Part shown: piece by piece, positions 1-10,083 of the stretch
Layout: each line of letters opens with the position of its first letter
How positions within the stretch are numbered: position 1 is the stretch's first letter
Origin: SSF14 sp037045585
Lineage (GTDB): Bacteria > Actinomycetota > Acidimicrobiia > Acidimicrobiales > Microtrichaceae
Length of the DNA: 64,000 nt
Assembly (NCBI GenBank): GCA_037045585.1
Contig: JBAOIR010000089.1
Coordinates: 3,176-67,175 of the forward strand
Reading direction: 5' to 3'
The notes under the pieces: model-generated
What the model was told of the DNA's origin: nothing
Databases searched by the model: none
Seen by the model: the letters and a program-made list of their open reading frames with translations, nothing else
Position numbers and translations under genes: made by a program

Positions 1-466
1 CTCTGTTTTGATATTGGTTGTAATGGGAATATGAGTGATAAGATTAAAGGTTACAGAATTCATTCCTTGCATGGCAGAGTTTTGCCTTTGGCTGAAGGTG
101 CAAAAATTGCGAATCCTAATGTTAAGGTTATTGCAATATCTGGAATATGGAGCTGCGTATTCAGAAGGAATAAACCACTTTATAAATAGCATTAGAAACA
201 ATTACCCCATAACCTTTTTAGTTCATAATAATGGGAACTATGGTCTTACCACGGGCCAAGCGTCCGCAACTACACCACAGGGGGCAAAAAGAAATTCCAG
301 TCCGCTTGGCCCGACTGCAGAAACTTTAAACCCGGTAGAACTAGCATTGTCTTTAAACCCAAGTTTTGTTGCAAGAGGGTTTAGTGGAAACATCCATCAG
401 TTAACTGAAATTATAAAATCTGCAATAATTGCGCAAGAAAAAGGTTTTGCTTATGTAGATATTTTG
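1..466 (+). CDS. korB: 2-oxoacid:ferredoxin oxidoreductase beta subunit, internal fragment
   Basis: Fragment of the thiamine-diphosphate-binding beta subunit that oxidises a 2-oxoacid to acyl-CoA with ferredoxin as acceptor. The reading starts at base 1 (LHGRVLPLAEGAKIANP), shifts frame near base 143 where one base seems inserted, and continues as GAAYSEGINHFINSIRNN and NNGNYGLTTGQAS, the usual ThDP/Mg-binding segments, then FVARGFSGNIHQLTEIIK and YVDIL. The conserved Cys-containing tail after VDIL is missing: the frame runs into unrelated GC-rich DNA. Base composition is strongly AT-rich, unlike everything else here. No alpha subunit is present. The family call is firm; that the fragment comes from another organism by misassembly is inferred. 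Confidence 0.85.
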
Positions 467-472
467 CGTCGG
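460..472. other. Probable chimeric assembly junction
   Basis: Composition switches abruptly from AT-rich to very GC-rich at about base 466, in the middle of two unrelated coding sequences: the 3' part of a ferredoxin oxidoreductase gene and the interior of a GGDEF domain. There is no terminal repeat, integrase, tRNA or target duplication at the switch. An artificial join is the simplest explanation. Confidence 0.75.
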
Positions 473-968
473 CGTTCCACGACGCTGCCGATCGGGCGCT
501 GTTGTGATCAGCTCACGGGTCTGGGCAACCGTCTCGCGTGGACGAGGCCGTGTCCCGGGTCGAGCGCCGGACCGGCACGGTCGGGGTCATCATGCTCGAT
601 GTCGACTGGCTCAAGGTCGTGAACGACGACTACGGGCACGAGGCGGGAGACCGGCTCCTGCGGGTGGTGGCGGGGGTCCTCGACGCCGTGGTGCCCGACG
701 ACGCGACGGTGTGTCGACTGGGTGGCGACGAGTTCGGTGTGCTGCTGGTGGACAGCGATCTCGTCGAGGCCGATCGGGTCGCGGGGTTCATCCGTGCCGG
801 GCTGGCGGCGTGCGCGCCGGTGCACGACACGGTGGTCTCGGCGTCGATCGGCACGGCGGCGTCGCACGGGCCCGGTTCGGTGCAGGCCGCCCTGCACGAC
901 GCCGACCGTGACATCTACCGCCACAAGGCGGCGCGTGGCCGGAGTCGGTCGCGGCCTCGTTCACATGA
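467..968 (+). CDS. GGDEF domain (diguanylate cyclase), 5' truncated
   Basis: C-terminal GGDEF domain that would make cyclic-di-GMP from two GTP. Visible blocks in order are LTGLGNRLAW, VGVIMLDVDWLKVVNDDYGH (metal-binding Asp and substrate Asn/Asp), then RLGGDEFGVLL around bases 715-745, an intact active-site signature, and the terminal ASIGTA. Two indels interrupt the first 100 bases (near 500 and 541). The 5' part, which would carry a sensor domain, is lost at the junction. The stop is uncertain: the main frame runs to 1080, but a one-base shift gives a stop at 966-968, before the dnaE2 start. No I-site RxxD is obvious. Confidence 0.75.
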
Positions 969-1024
969 CCCTCCCGGGACCTCGGGGGATCGCAGAGCGA
1001 ACAGGTGTTCGGTAGGGTCGGGGT

Positions 1025-4000
1025 ATGGGGTTCAACAACCCGGATGTTCCGTGGAAGGAGATCGAGCGAGCGCTCAGTGACCGTCGACCCGCGGGCGGAA
1101 ACGGCCGCCATGCGGGCGATCACCGAACCAAGGCCCGGGACGAGGAGCACCCCGGCGACGGGGGCGACGCCCCGGCGTGGTCGCGCAAGCGGGCCGCCCT
1201 ACGTCCCCGCCGAGCCGGTGGTGCCGGCGATCGTGCGGTAGGTGGGCCCCCGCCCGGCTGCCCTACGCCGAGCTGCACTGCCACTCGAACTTCAGCTTCC
1301 TCGACGGCGCCTCGCACCCCGAGGAGCTGGTCGAGGAGGCCGCCCGCTTGGGGCTCGAGGCCATCGGCATCTGCGACCACAACGGCTTCTACGGGGTCGT
1401 GCGGTTCGCCGAGGCAGCACGGGTGGTGGGCATCCCCACCGTGTTCGGGGCGGAGCTGACGCTCGGGGCAGCCTCGAACACGGTCGCGACGGTCGATCCC
1501 GATCCCGACGGCAAGCACCTGGTCGTGATGGCCCGCAACCCCACGGGGTACGCCCGGCTGGCCCGGGCCATCAGCGTCGCCCAGATGGCCGGCGAGAAGA
1601 ACGCCCCGCGCATCACGTTCGAGGAGTTGGCGGTGACCCTGCGGGGCACGTCGGGTGGCTCGGGCAACATCGGTCGGGGCGACCACCTGGTGCTCACGGG
1701 GTGCCGCAAGGGCACGGTGCCCGCCGCGCTGGTCGCCGACGGTCCGGCGGCGGCCGAACGTGAGCTCCGGCGACTCGTCGACACGTTCGGGCGGGAGAAC
1801 GTGGCCGTCGAGATCTGGGATCACGGTGATCCCCTCGACGGTCCCCGCAACGACGCCCTCGTCGAGATCGCCCTGCGGCAGGGGTGCGAGATCGTGGCGA
1901 CGAACAACGTCCACTACGCCACCCCCGACCAGCGGCGGCTGGCGACGGCGCTGGCGGCGGTCCGCTCCCGTCGCAGTCTCGACGAGCTCGACGGGTGGAT
2001 CCCGGGCGGGGGAGCGGCCCACCTCCGGTCCGGGGCCGAGCAGGCCCGGAGGTTCGCGAGGTATCCCGGAGTGGTCGACGCCGCTGCCCGCCTCGGTCTG
2101 GAGTGCGCGTTCGACCTCCGGCTGGTGGCTCCGCAGCTGCCGCCGTATCCGTGTCCGGCCGGACCCGACGGTCGTCCGCTCACCGAGATGCAGTTCCTCC
2201 GTCAACTGGTGGTCGAGGGTTCGGAACGTCGTTACGGATCACCAGGTTCTATGAAAATGGCCAAGTTCGAGGCCATGCACGGCAAGAACCCTCAACCTCA
2301 ACTCGACCATGAGCTCGACCTGATCGAGTCGCTCGGGTTCGCCGGGTACTTCCTGATCGTGTGGGACATCGTCGCGTTCTGCGAGCGCAACGGCATCCTC
2401 TGCCAAGGTCGCGGCTCGGCCGCGAACTCGGCGGTCTGCTACGCGCTGGGCATCACCAACGCCGATGCCATCGCCCTCGGACTCCTGTTCGAGCGGTTCC
2501 TGTCGCCCGAGCGCGACGGGCCGCCCGACATCGACATCGACATCGAATCGAACCGGCGCGAAGAGGTCATCCAGTACGTCTACGAACGGTACGACCGCGC
2601 CCACGCCGCCCAGGTCGCCAACGTGATCACCTATCGGGCGAAGTCGTCGATCCGCGACATGGCCCGGGCGCTCGGGTACGCACCGGGCCAGCAGGATGCC
2701 TGGTCGAAGGAGACCGACCGGTGGGGCAGCCTCCCCGAGGTCGGCACCCAGGCCGAGCACGACATGACGGTCCCCGACGTCGTGTTGGAGATGGCGAACG
2801 AGGTGCTGCACTTCCCCCGGTCATCTCGGCATCCATTCGGGCGGCATGGTCATCTGCGACCGGCCCGTCATCGAGGTGTGTCCCACCGAGTGGGGGCGTA
2901 TGGAGAACCGATCGGTCCTGCAGTGGGACAAAGAGGACTGCGCTGCGGTCGGGCTCGTGAAGTTCGACCTGCTGGGCCTCGGCATGCTGGGTGCTCTCCA
3001 CGAGACGCTCGACCTCATCGAACAACACCACGGCGAGCGCATCGACCTGTCGCAGCTCCCCCAGGACGACGACGTCTACGACATGATCTGCGAGGCCGAC
3101 ACCATCGGGGTGTTCCAGATCGAGTCACGGGCACAGATGGCCACGCTGCCCCGCCTGCGGCCCCGCACGTTCTACGACCTGGTGGTCGAGGTGGCGCTGA
3201 TCCGCCCCGGCCCCATCCAGGGTGGGTCGGTGCACCCCTACATCCGGCGGCGCAACGGCCAGGAACCCGTCACCTACCTCCACCCGCTCCTCGAGAACTC
3301 CCTGGCCAAGACCCTCGGGGTGCCGCTGTTCCAGGAGCAGCTCATGCAGATGGCGATCGACGTCGCCGGCTTCACCCCGTCGGAGGCCGACCAGCTGCGC
3401 CAGGCGATGGGCTCGAAGCGTTCGGTGGAACGTATGGAACGCCTCCGGCAGCGGCTCTACGAGGGGATGGCCGTCAACGGCATCGAGGGCGACGTCGCCG
3501 ATCAGCTCTACGAGAAGCTCGTCGCCTTCGCCAGCTACGGCTTTCCCGAGAGCCACTCGGTGAGCTTCGCCTACATCGTGTACTCGTCGTGCTGGCTCAA
3601 GTACCACTACCCGGCCGCGTTCTGTACCGGCCTGTTGCGCTCCCAGCCCATGGGCTTCTACTCGCCGCACTCGCTGGTGCAGGACGCCCGGCGTCACGGG
3701 GTGATCGTTCGCAGTCCCGACGTCGACGCGTCGAGCTGGCAGGCCGATCTCGAGCCGTGCGACGAATCCACCGGTGGGTTCGCCGTCCGGCTCGGCCTCA
3801 ACTACGTCCGCCACATCGGCGATGAGCTCGCCCAGGAGCTCGACGCCGGCCGGCCCTACATCTCCATCGAGGATGTCGCCCGCCGGGGGAGCAGTGCCCC
3901 CGGCGGGGTCCGGCGCAACGCGCTCGAGGCCCTGGCCACTGCCGGGGCGTTCCAATGTTTCTCCCACCCCGAAACGCGTCGCGGATCAATTGCCGAACCG

Positions 4001-4561
4001 CAAGGCTCGCGGCGCGTTTCCGGGAAGGGAGCGGGGAAGGATCGGGATCGACGGCGCGACCTGTGGACCGCCGGGGCAGCGGCGGCGAGCAGCCCCGACC
4101 GTCTGGCCGGCATCGTCGTCGGCCTCGACGCCCCGCAGTTGCCGTTCATGACCGAGCAGGAGGAGGCGGTCGCCGACCTGTGGGCGACCGGCGTGTCCGC
4201 CGAGGGCCACCCCACCCGGTTCGTCCGTCCGCACCTCGACTCGTTGGGGGTGATCACCGCCGCCGAGCTGCGCACCGCCGAGGCCGAACGCAACGTCGCC
4301 GTCGCCGGGGTGGTGACCCACCGACAGCGCCCGGCGACCGCCGGGGGCACGATGTTCATCAACCTCGAGGACGAGACGGGCCTCATCAACATCGTGTGTT
4401 CCCTCGGGTGCTGGACCCGCTACCGCGTCGTCGCCCGGCGGGCACCGGCGCTCCTCGTCCGGGGTCGGCTCGAACGGGCCGAGGGAGTGGTCAACGTCAT
4501 CGCGCACAGCATCCACACGCTGCCGGTGGCGGCGGCGAACCCATCGCGCGATTTCCGCTGA
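1025..4561 (+). CDS. dnaE2: Error-prone DNA polymerase III alpha subunit DnaE2
   Basis: Damage-induced C-family polymerase for translesion synthesis, about 1,180 residues. The N-terminus has the actinobacterial DnaE2 pattern (MGFNNPDVPW, DAPAWSRKR). The PHP domain follows (YAELHCHSNFSFLDGAS, ICDHNGFYGVVRFAEAA), then the polymerase core with catalytic acidic cluster PPDIDIDIES near residue 500, then the helix-hairpin-helix region and a C-terminal OB domain (FINLEDETGLINIVC). Frameshifts: at least one, probably two, between 1190 and 1250, and one extra T near 2822. The stretch around 3960-4030 reads as a linker with no clear counterpart but stays in frame. The usual partners ImuA'/ImuB are not adjacent; a GGDEF gene lies upstream. 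Confidence 0.93.
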
Positions 4562-4641
4562 TTCCTGCCGGATTCCCGCCGAATCGGGGGACCCCGTGGT
4601 TACGATTCCTGGCATCCGCCCCCGCCTCTCAGGAGACCGCC

Positions 4642-5367
4642 ATGCCCATCCACGGTTCGATGTTCCAGGAGTTCCAGGAGACGACGGGGCAGGACCCCTT
4701 CACCCTGCAGAACAAGAAGCTCCTCAAGATCCACATGCAGTACGGGCCCGTGAACGCCCGCACCGGTTCGATGGTCGCCTACCAGGGCGACGTCCGGTTC
4801 GAGAACACCGGGTCCGGTGGTCTCAACAAGATGCTCAAGAAGGCCGTCACCGGCGAGGGTGTCAACGTCATGCAGTGCACCGGCACCGGTGAACTGTTCG
4901 TCGCCGACATGGCCTCGGAGATCCAGGTCTTCTACCTGGAGAACGACACGATCTCGTGCAACGGGGCGAGCATCCTCGCCTTCTCCGGATCGATCGAGTG
5001 GGACATCCAGCGCATCGGCGGCGGCATGGCCGGCGCCATGGCCGGGGGCATGTACAACGTGACGCTGCGCGGCACCGGCTACGTGGCGGTGACCACCAAG
5101 GGCGACCCGGTGGTGCTCGACGTGTCGGGCCCGCCCACCTTCGCCGACCCCAATGCGGTGGTGTTGTGGACCTCGGGTGTCCAGATGAACATCAAGACCG
5201 ACTCCGGCGGCCTCAAGTCGATGGTCCGTGGCGGCACCGGTGAGATGTTCCAGATGGGCTTCAGCGGCCAGGGCTACGTGATGGTGCAGCCGGCCGAGAA
5301 CGTCGTGACGACCGGCGGGCAACAGGCCGGTGGCGGCGGACTGCTCGGCGGCATCATGGGTCAGTAG
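4642..5367 (+). CDS. AIM24 family protein
   Basis: 241 residues, clean frame, with AGGAGA ending about six bases before the ATG. The sequence is rich in Gly and beta-strand patterns (GSGGLNKMLKKAVTGEG, YLENDTISCNGASILAFSGS, GLLGGIMGQ at the end), typical of the AIM24/TerD-adjacent beta-sandwich family. Bacterial members have no settled biochemical function. There is no signal peptide or membrane segment, so it is predicted cytosolic. It sits alone, 80 bases after dnaE2 in the same direction. Confidence 0.85.
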   Translation: MPIHGSMFQEFQETTGQDPFTLQNKKLLKIHMQYGPVNARTGSMVAYQGDVRFENTGSGGLNKMLKKAVTGEGVNVMQCTGTGELFVADMASEIQVFYLENDTISCNGASILAFSGSIEWDIQRIGGGMAGAMAGGMYNVTLRGTGYVAVTTKGDPVVLDVSGPPTFADPNAVVLWTSGVQMNIKTDSGGLKSMVRGGTGEMFQMGFSGQGYVMVQPAENVVTTGGQQAGGGGLLGGIMGQ

Positions 5368-5478
5368 TCGGCACGACCGAGGGGTGATGCCCCGCAGTCC
5401 GGCGATCTGCTGAACTGTGACGGCGTCTCGGCACACGAGACGTCAAGTTGGGTTCCCGAAAGGCCGATACTCAGGCGA

Positions 5479-6869
5479 GTGCGAATCACGTCCGCTTCCC
5501 CACGAACGATCGGATGCGCCTGCTTCGCCGCGGCCGCGCTGATGGTGGGCGCGGCGTGGCACGGCGCCCCGGCGGGAGCGACGACCTCCTCGGCGGCCCA
5601 ACCGTCGCCGAGTGGGGTCGCGACCGTCCCGACCGCCCCGACCACCTCGACCACCTCGACCACCTCGACTGCGCCGGCCACCAGGACCGGTGACGGGGCC
5701 GGCGACTCGATCGACGTGCTCCGCGCCGACGCCGACCAGGTGCGCGCGCCGCGCTCGCTGACACGGCGGCGAAGCGCAGTGCGGCCCAGGCGCAGCTGGC
5801 GACCGTCCGGGCGGAGGCCGCGGCGGCCACGGCGGCGGCGACCGAGGCGGAGGCCGCGGAGCAGGCGGCAGCGGCGAAGGCACGCCGGCTCGACACCGAG
5901 GCGAAGGCCGCCGCCGTCCATGCGTTCGTCGGGAGCGGTCGTGATGTCCCGCTGGGCATGCTGGTCGACGACGACACCCACGACGCTGCGTGGGAAGCCA
6001 CGGTGCTGCGCTATCAGGCCGAGCAGCTCAGCGATCTGCTCGCCCGTCAGCAGGCGGCGCACGACCAGCTGAAGCAGCAACGGCGGGCCCGCGAGGCGGC
6101 GGCAGCAGCGGCCATCGAGGCCGAGCAACGGGCGGTGACCCAGGTGGACGCGCTGATCCGGCTCGAGAACGACCAGACCGCGCTCGTCGCCGGTGTCGAC
6201 GAGCGGCTGGAGTCGGCGCTGTCGGAGGCCGCTGCGCTCGCGGCGATCGACGAGCAGGCGGCGGCAACACTCGCGTCCCAGGAGCAGGATCTGGCCTCGG
6301 CCGCAGCGCTGAGCGTCAGCTCGCCGCCCGCCGCGACGCCGGTGGCAGCGCGGCCGGCTGTGAAGGCACCGACGACGACGGCGCCCGCTTCCACGATCCC
6401 TCCCGGCCCGTCCGCCCCGGCGACGACCGCTCCCACCCCGACCACGGTGCCGTCGGGCCCGACCCCGTCGCCGGCGCCCGTCGACACCGTCAACGTGGGT
6501 GGCTTCATCGTGGCCCGCTCGATCGGCGACCAGTTGGGGCGGATGCTCGCCGCGGCGCAAGGCGCCGGGCTGTCGCTGGGCGGCAGCGGGTACCGCGACG
6601 TCAACGTCCAGATCGACCTCCGCCGCCAGCACTGCGGCACGACCGACTACGACATCTGGCTGAAGCCGGCATCGCAGTGCTCGCCGCCGACGGCGATTCC
6701 CGGCCGTTCGATGCACGAGAAGGGGTTGGCCATCGATCTCACGTGCTCGGGCGGGCTGATCCGCGATCGTGCCAGCCCGTGCTTCGCGTGGCTCGCGGCG
6801 AACGCCGCCGGGTTCGGGTTCTACAACCTGCCGTCGGAGCCGTGGCACTGGAGCACGAACGGCAACTGA
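5479..6869 (+). CDS. Secreted coiled-coil D-alanyl-D-alanine carboxypeptidase (VanY/M15-like)
   Basis: Predicted cell-wall peptidase of about 463 residues. It has an N-terminal signal peptide (CACFAAAALMVGAAWHGAPAGA), a Thr/Pro-rich linker, a long Ala/Glu-rich coiled coil (roughly residues 80-280), a second Pro/Thr linker and a C-terminal M15B domain. The zinc/catalytic pattern SMHEKGLAIDL is near residue 410 and EPWHWS near 453, supplying the His, Asp and His ligands. One indel near 5748 splits the coiled coil; downstream the frame is open to the stop. The layout, coiled coil then peptidase, resembles actinobacterial wall hydrolases whose coil regulates access. The precise cleavage site in peptidoglycan is not inferable. 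Confidence 0.85.
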
Positions 6870-6891
6870 CGCTGGTCGGCTCTGGACCGGA

Positions 6892-7467
6892 TCAGGACAG
6901 GTCGATGTCGCGGAGCTTGACCGCGGGGATGCCACCGACGATCGTGCCCGGCTCGACGTCCTTGGTCACCACCGCGTTGGCGGCCACGATCACGTTGTCG
7001 CCGATCGTGACGCCCTTGAGCACGGTCACCTTGTCGCCGAGCCACACGTTGGAGCCGATCCGGATCGGGTCGGCGGTGAACTCGAGGTTCTCGACGACGA
7101 GGGCACCGTTCTCGACGTGGGTGCGGTGGTCGTGGTCGAGGATCGACACACCGGCGGCGATGACCACGTTGTCGCCGATCTCGATCGACTCGTGGGCGAC
7201 GATGCGCGAGAAGCTGTTGACGAACACGTTGGTGCCGAGGACGAGCGAGCCGCTCGACGCGACGAGCACGTCGTTGCCGGTCACGAACTTGTGCCCGATC
7301 CGCATCGAACCACCGGGCCGCACCTGAATCGAGGAACGACGGCCCAGCAGCCCGCGGCCGCCGGTCGTGAGTCGGCCCCGCAACACACCGGCATAGGCCT
7401 GGAACCGAGCCCAGCGATAGCAGTTGTAGGCGAGGAGGGCATCGATTCGTGGCATGGCGGGATCCAT
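6892..7467 (-). CDS. Hexapeptide-repeat acyltransferase (LbH fold)
   Basis: 191 residues, a NodL/WcaF-type left-handed beta-helix O-acyltransferase that usually acetylates sugars from acetyl-CoA. Hexad repeats run through the middle (SLVLGTNVFVNSFSRIVA, IEIGDNVVIAAGVSILDHDH), with the conserved catalytic His in LDHDHRTH. The C-terminal cap ends AVVTKDVEPGTIVGGIPA. The N-terminal region has a short helical lead (LLAYNCYRWARFQAYAG). Start chosen at MDPAMPRID; an ATG four codons downstream is also possible and neither has a strong ribosome site. Convergent with the VanY gene, divergent from the helicase gene. Confidence 0.87.
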   Translation of the reverse strand: MDPAMPRIDALLAYNCYRWARFQAYAGVLRGRLTTGGRGLLGRRSSIQVRPGGSMRIGHKFVTGNDVLVASSGSLVLGTNVFVNSFSRIVAHESIEIGDNVVIAAGVSILDHDHRTHVENGALVVENLEFTADPIRIGSNVWLGDKVTVLKGVTIGDNVIVAANAVVTKDVEPGTIVGGIPAVKLRDIDLS

Positions 7468-7530
7468 CGTGGCAGAAATTGCCGTCGATCCGGTTCTCCC
7501 CGGCGCTAGAACTTCCCTCTGTGAATTCCC

Positions 7531-9228
7531 GTGAGTGACCTCGAGCCCGTCGACATCCCGACCGAGCTGGCTGCGCTCGACCGGGCCCGGGATGCGACGA
7601 AGGTGAAGCTGGCGAAGCTGTCGACGATCGACAACGAGGCGGCCGACGAGTATTCGGCGGCCTTCATGGACCACATGGTCGGCGTCACGATCGACAAGCT
7701 CCGCCAGGAGCTGGTGGTGTTCGGCCGCATCGACGACGACCTGCCCTGGCGCGTCGGGCTCTACGGCATCGATTCCGGCGGTGAGCAGCTGGTGATCGAC
7801 TGGCGGGCGCCGTTCGCCGAGGGGTTCTACCAGGCGACCCTCGACGAGCCCCGTGGCCTCCGCCGGCGTGTGAGCTACGTCGGCTGCGATCACCGACCTC
7901 TTCGTCGAGGACTTCGTCCACCGGCGAGGTCGGGGGTCGTCGCCGCTGCTGGCGCGAGCTGTCGCGGAGTCGCGGCACCGAGATGCGCGCCGCGGTCGCC
8001 ACCCTGCAGTCCGAACAGGACCGTCTCGTCCGCCTCGACCCGGCAGCGCAACTGGTGCTGCGCGGCGGGCCGGGCACCGGCAAGACCGTCGTGGGCTGCA
8101 CCGTGCGGCGTGGCTCGTCTACAACGACCGCCGCATCACGGCCGAGCGCATCCTCGTGATCGGGCCGAGCGATCGGTTCCTGCGCTTCGTGTCGGCGGTG
8201 CTGCCGACCCTCGGCGAGTCGCGGATCACCCAGACCACCTTCGACCGGCTCCTCGGCGCGTCGCACCGGCGGGCGCGACGAGCGCTGGCTCGACGTGCTC
8301 GACCGCCTCGAGGCGAGCCTGCCGCAGCCCGACGACGGTGCGGTCGGGTCACCCGGATCCCCGAGGACGAGATCGCCGACCTGTGCGAGCGTGTGCTCGC
8401 CTGGTCGCTGCCCTGGCGCGAGCGTCGCAAGGTCTTCGTCGGCCGGGTGCCGTCGCAACACGAGATCAACGCGCCGGCGAGGCGACCCGCGGCGGTGGAG
8501 CGGTGCTGCCCGCCGTCAGCACGACCGCCGCCTGGAAGCGAACCACCTCGAAGGCATCGCTCGACCGCTCGGCGCTCCGGCCGACCTGATCGACGCCTGG
8601 CTCGGACCCCGAGGCCGCGACAACCCCACCGACGGCGCGCTTCTCGACGAGGTGCACGCCCGCTTCGAGGGGGTGCCCGCCACCTACGCCCACGTGATCG
8701 TCGACGAGGCCCAGGACCTGACCCTGCTCCAGCTTCGGGCGGTGATGCGCCGCTCCGACGGCCTGACGCTCGTCGGCGACGACGCCCAGCGGTCGATCCC
8801 CCCGGGCCTCGGCCTGCGGCGGGCGGCCGAGCTGCTCGGCGCGCCGCTCGACGAGATGGCCACCGCGTACCGCATGTCGGCCGAGATCGCCGACTGGCTC
8901 AACGCCCACGCCGACGCCACGGCATCGACGCGGTCGAGCTGGTCGGCATCCGACCGAACGGCACGCCGTGCGTCGATGCACCTCGACCGACGCCGAGACG
9001 CATCGGGCCCGCCTGGCCGAACGCTGGGACAACGTCGCGCTGATCGAGCGGTCCGACGTCTGGACCCACAAGGGCGTCGAGTACGACGCGGTCGTCGTCG
9101 ACACGGCCGGCATGAGCGCCCACGAGGTGTACCTCGCGGCGTCCCGCGCCGCCCACGAGCTCGTCCCCGCACCGCACGGCGGGCCCGCGATGCGGGTCGC
9201 GACATCGCTGCCGCGAGACTCGCGGTGA
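7531..9228 (+). CDS. HelD/HelR-like UvrD-family helicase (frameshifted)
   Basis: Superfamily 1 ATPase resembling HelD/HelR, which in actinobacteria removes stalled RNA polymerase and is linked to rifamycin tolerance. The N-terminal helical region (ELAALDRARDATKVKLAKL) leads to LVIDWRAPFAEGFYQAT, diagnostic of this branch. Then come Walker A (LRGGPGTGKTVV, near 8070), ILVIGPSDRFLRFVSAVLP, Walker B (HVIVDEAQDLT, near 8700), LVGDDAQRSI, and HKGVEYDAVVVDTAG. At least seven indels between 7880 and 9000 break the frame, so the apparent ~566 residues may underestimate the true length (HelD proteins are usually ~700). The stop TGA overlaps the next ATG. The cluster of breaks could mean real decay, but the motifs are perfect. 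Confidence 0.82.
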
Positions 9229-9968
9229 TGGAACTGCTGCTGCTGTCGAACTCGACGAACTACGGCGAGTCGATGTACGCCCACGCGGCCGCTGCCTTCG
9301 CCGCCGTCACCGACGGCCGGACCGTCACGTTCGTGCCGTACGCGCTTGCCGACTGGGACGACTACGCCGACCGGGCCATCGAGGCGTTCGGAGCGTTCGG
9401 CATCGAGGCCCAGTCGGCGCATCGATCGTCGGCGCCGGAGCGGGCCATCCTCGAGGCCGACGTCATCATGATGGGCGGCGGCAACACGTTCCGGCTGCTC
9501 GACGCGCTGATCGGCCTCGGTGTGGTGGAGGAACTCGGCATGAGGGTGCGGACCGGGCTGACCCGCTACATGGGCGCGTCCGCCGGCACGAACGTCGCCT
9601 GTCCCAGCATCCGCACCACCAACGACATGCCGATCTGCCGCCCGCCAACGTTCACCGCGCTCCGTCTCGTGCCGTTCCAGATCAACCTCCACTACGTCGA
9701 TCCCGACCCCGACACCACGTTCATGGGGGAGAGTCGCGACGAGCGGATCTCGGAGTTCCTCGAGGAGAGCGACTGCCCGGTCCTCGCGATGTACGAGGGC
9801 TCGTGGCTCAGGGTGTCCGGTACCCACGCCACGGTCACCGGCCCCGCCCGGCTGTTCGAACGGTCCGGTTGTTCCGACTTCGCCGACGGTGTGGACGTGT
9901 CGGAGCTGATGCACCTCCGGCCTTCGTTCGACACGGGGCGCCGGCCGGTATCGTCCCGACTCCGGTAG
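9228..9968 (+). CDS. pepE: Dipeptidase E-like peptidase (S51)
   Basis: 246 residues. PepE removes N-terminal aspartate from dipeptides with a Ser-His-Glu triad. Here MMGGGNTFRLLDALI gives the conserved Gly-rich loop, and TRYMGASAGTNVACPSI holds the nucleophile elbow GASAG (Ser near residue 116, GWSAG in enterobacterial PepE). INLHYVD supplies the likely catalytic His. The first ~30 residues (LLLSNSTNYGESMY) match the family start, supporting the ATG at 9228, which overlaps the helicase stop (TGATG). It is followed by a DUF1611 gene and a racemase, which suggests a role in dipeptide or amino-acid processing. Confidence 0.88.
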   Translation: MELLLLSNSTNYGESMYAHAAAAFAAVTDGRTVTFVPYALADWDDYADRAIEAFGAFGIEAQSAHRSSAPERAILEADVIMMGGGNTFRLLDALIGLGVVEELGMRVRTGLTRYMGASAGTNVACPSIRTTNDMPICRPPTFTALRLVPFQINLHYVDPDPDTTFMGESRDERISEFLEESDCPVLAMYEGSWLRVSGTHATVTGPARLFERSGCSDFADGVDVSELMHLRPSFDTGRRPVSSRLR

Positions 9969-10083
9969 GGTCACCGGTACCACCGTGCTTCGCTGGGACC
10001 TCTTCATCACCGGTGCACGGCCTCCACGGTCGCAGCGTGGGTCCTTCGGTCGCCTCCTCTGAGCCCAACTCGAGGAGTTCACC

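Noticed and set aside
1..466. Horizontally acquired oxidoreductase gene
   Set aside because: The fragment is truncated at both the contig edge and an abrupt composition switch, with no mobility signals. A chimeric join explains it more simply.
7531..9228. HelD-like gene as a true pseudogene
   Set aside because: All helicase motifs are intact despite many frame breaks, and similar breaks occur in other conserved genes. Sequencing error is more likely, though not proven.
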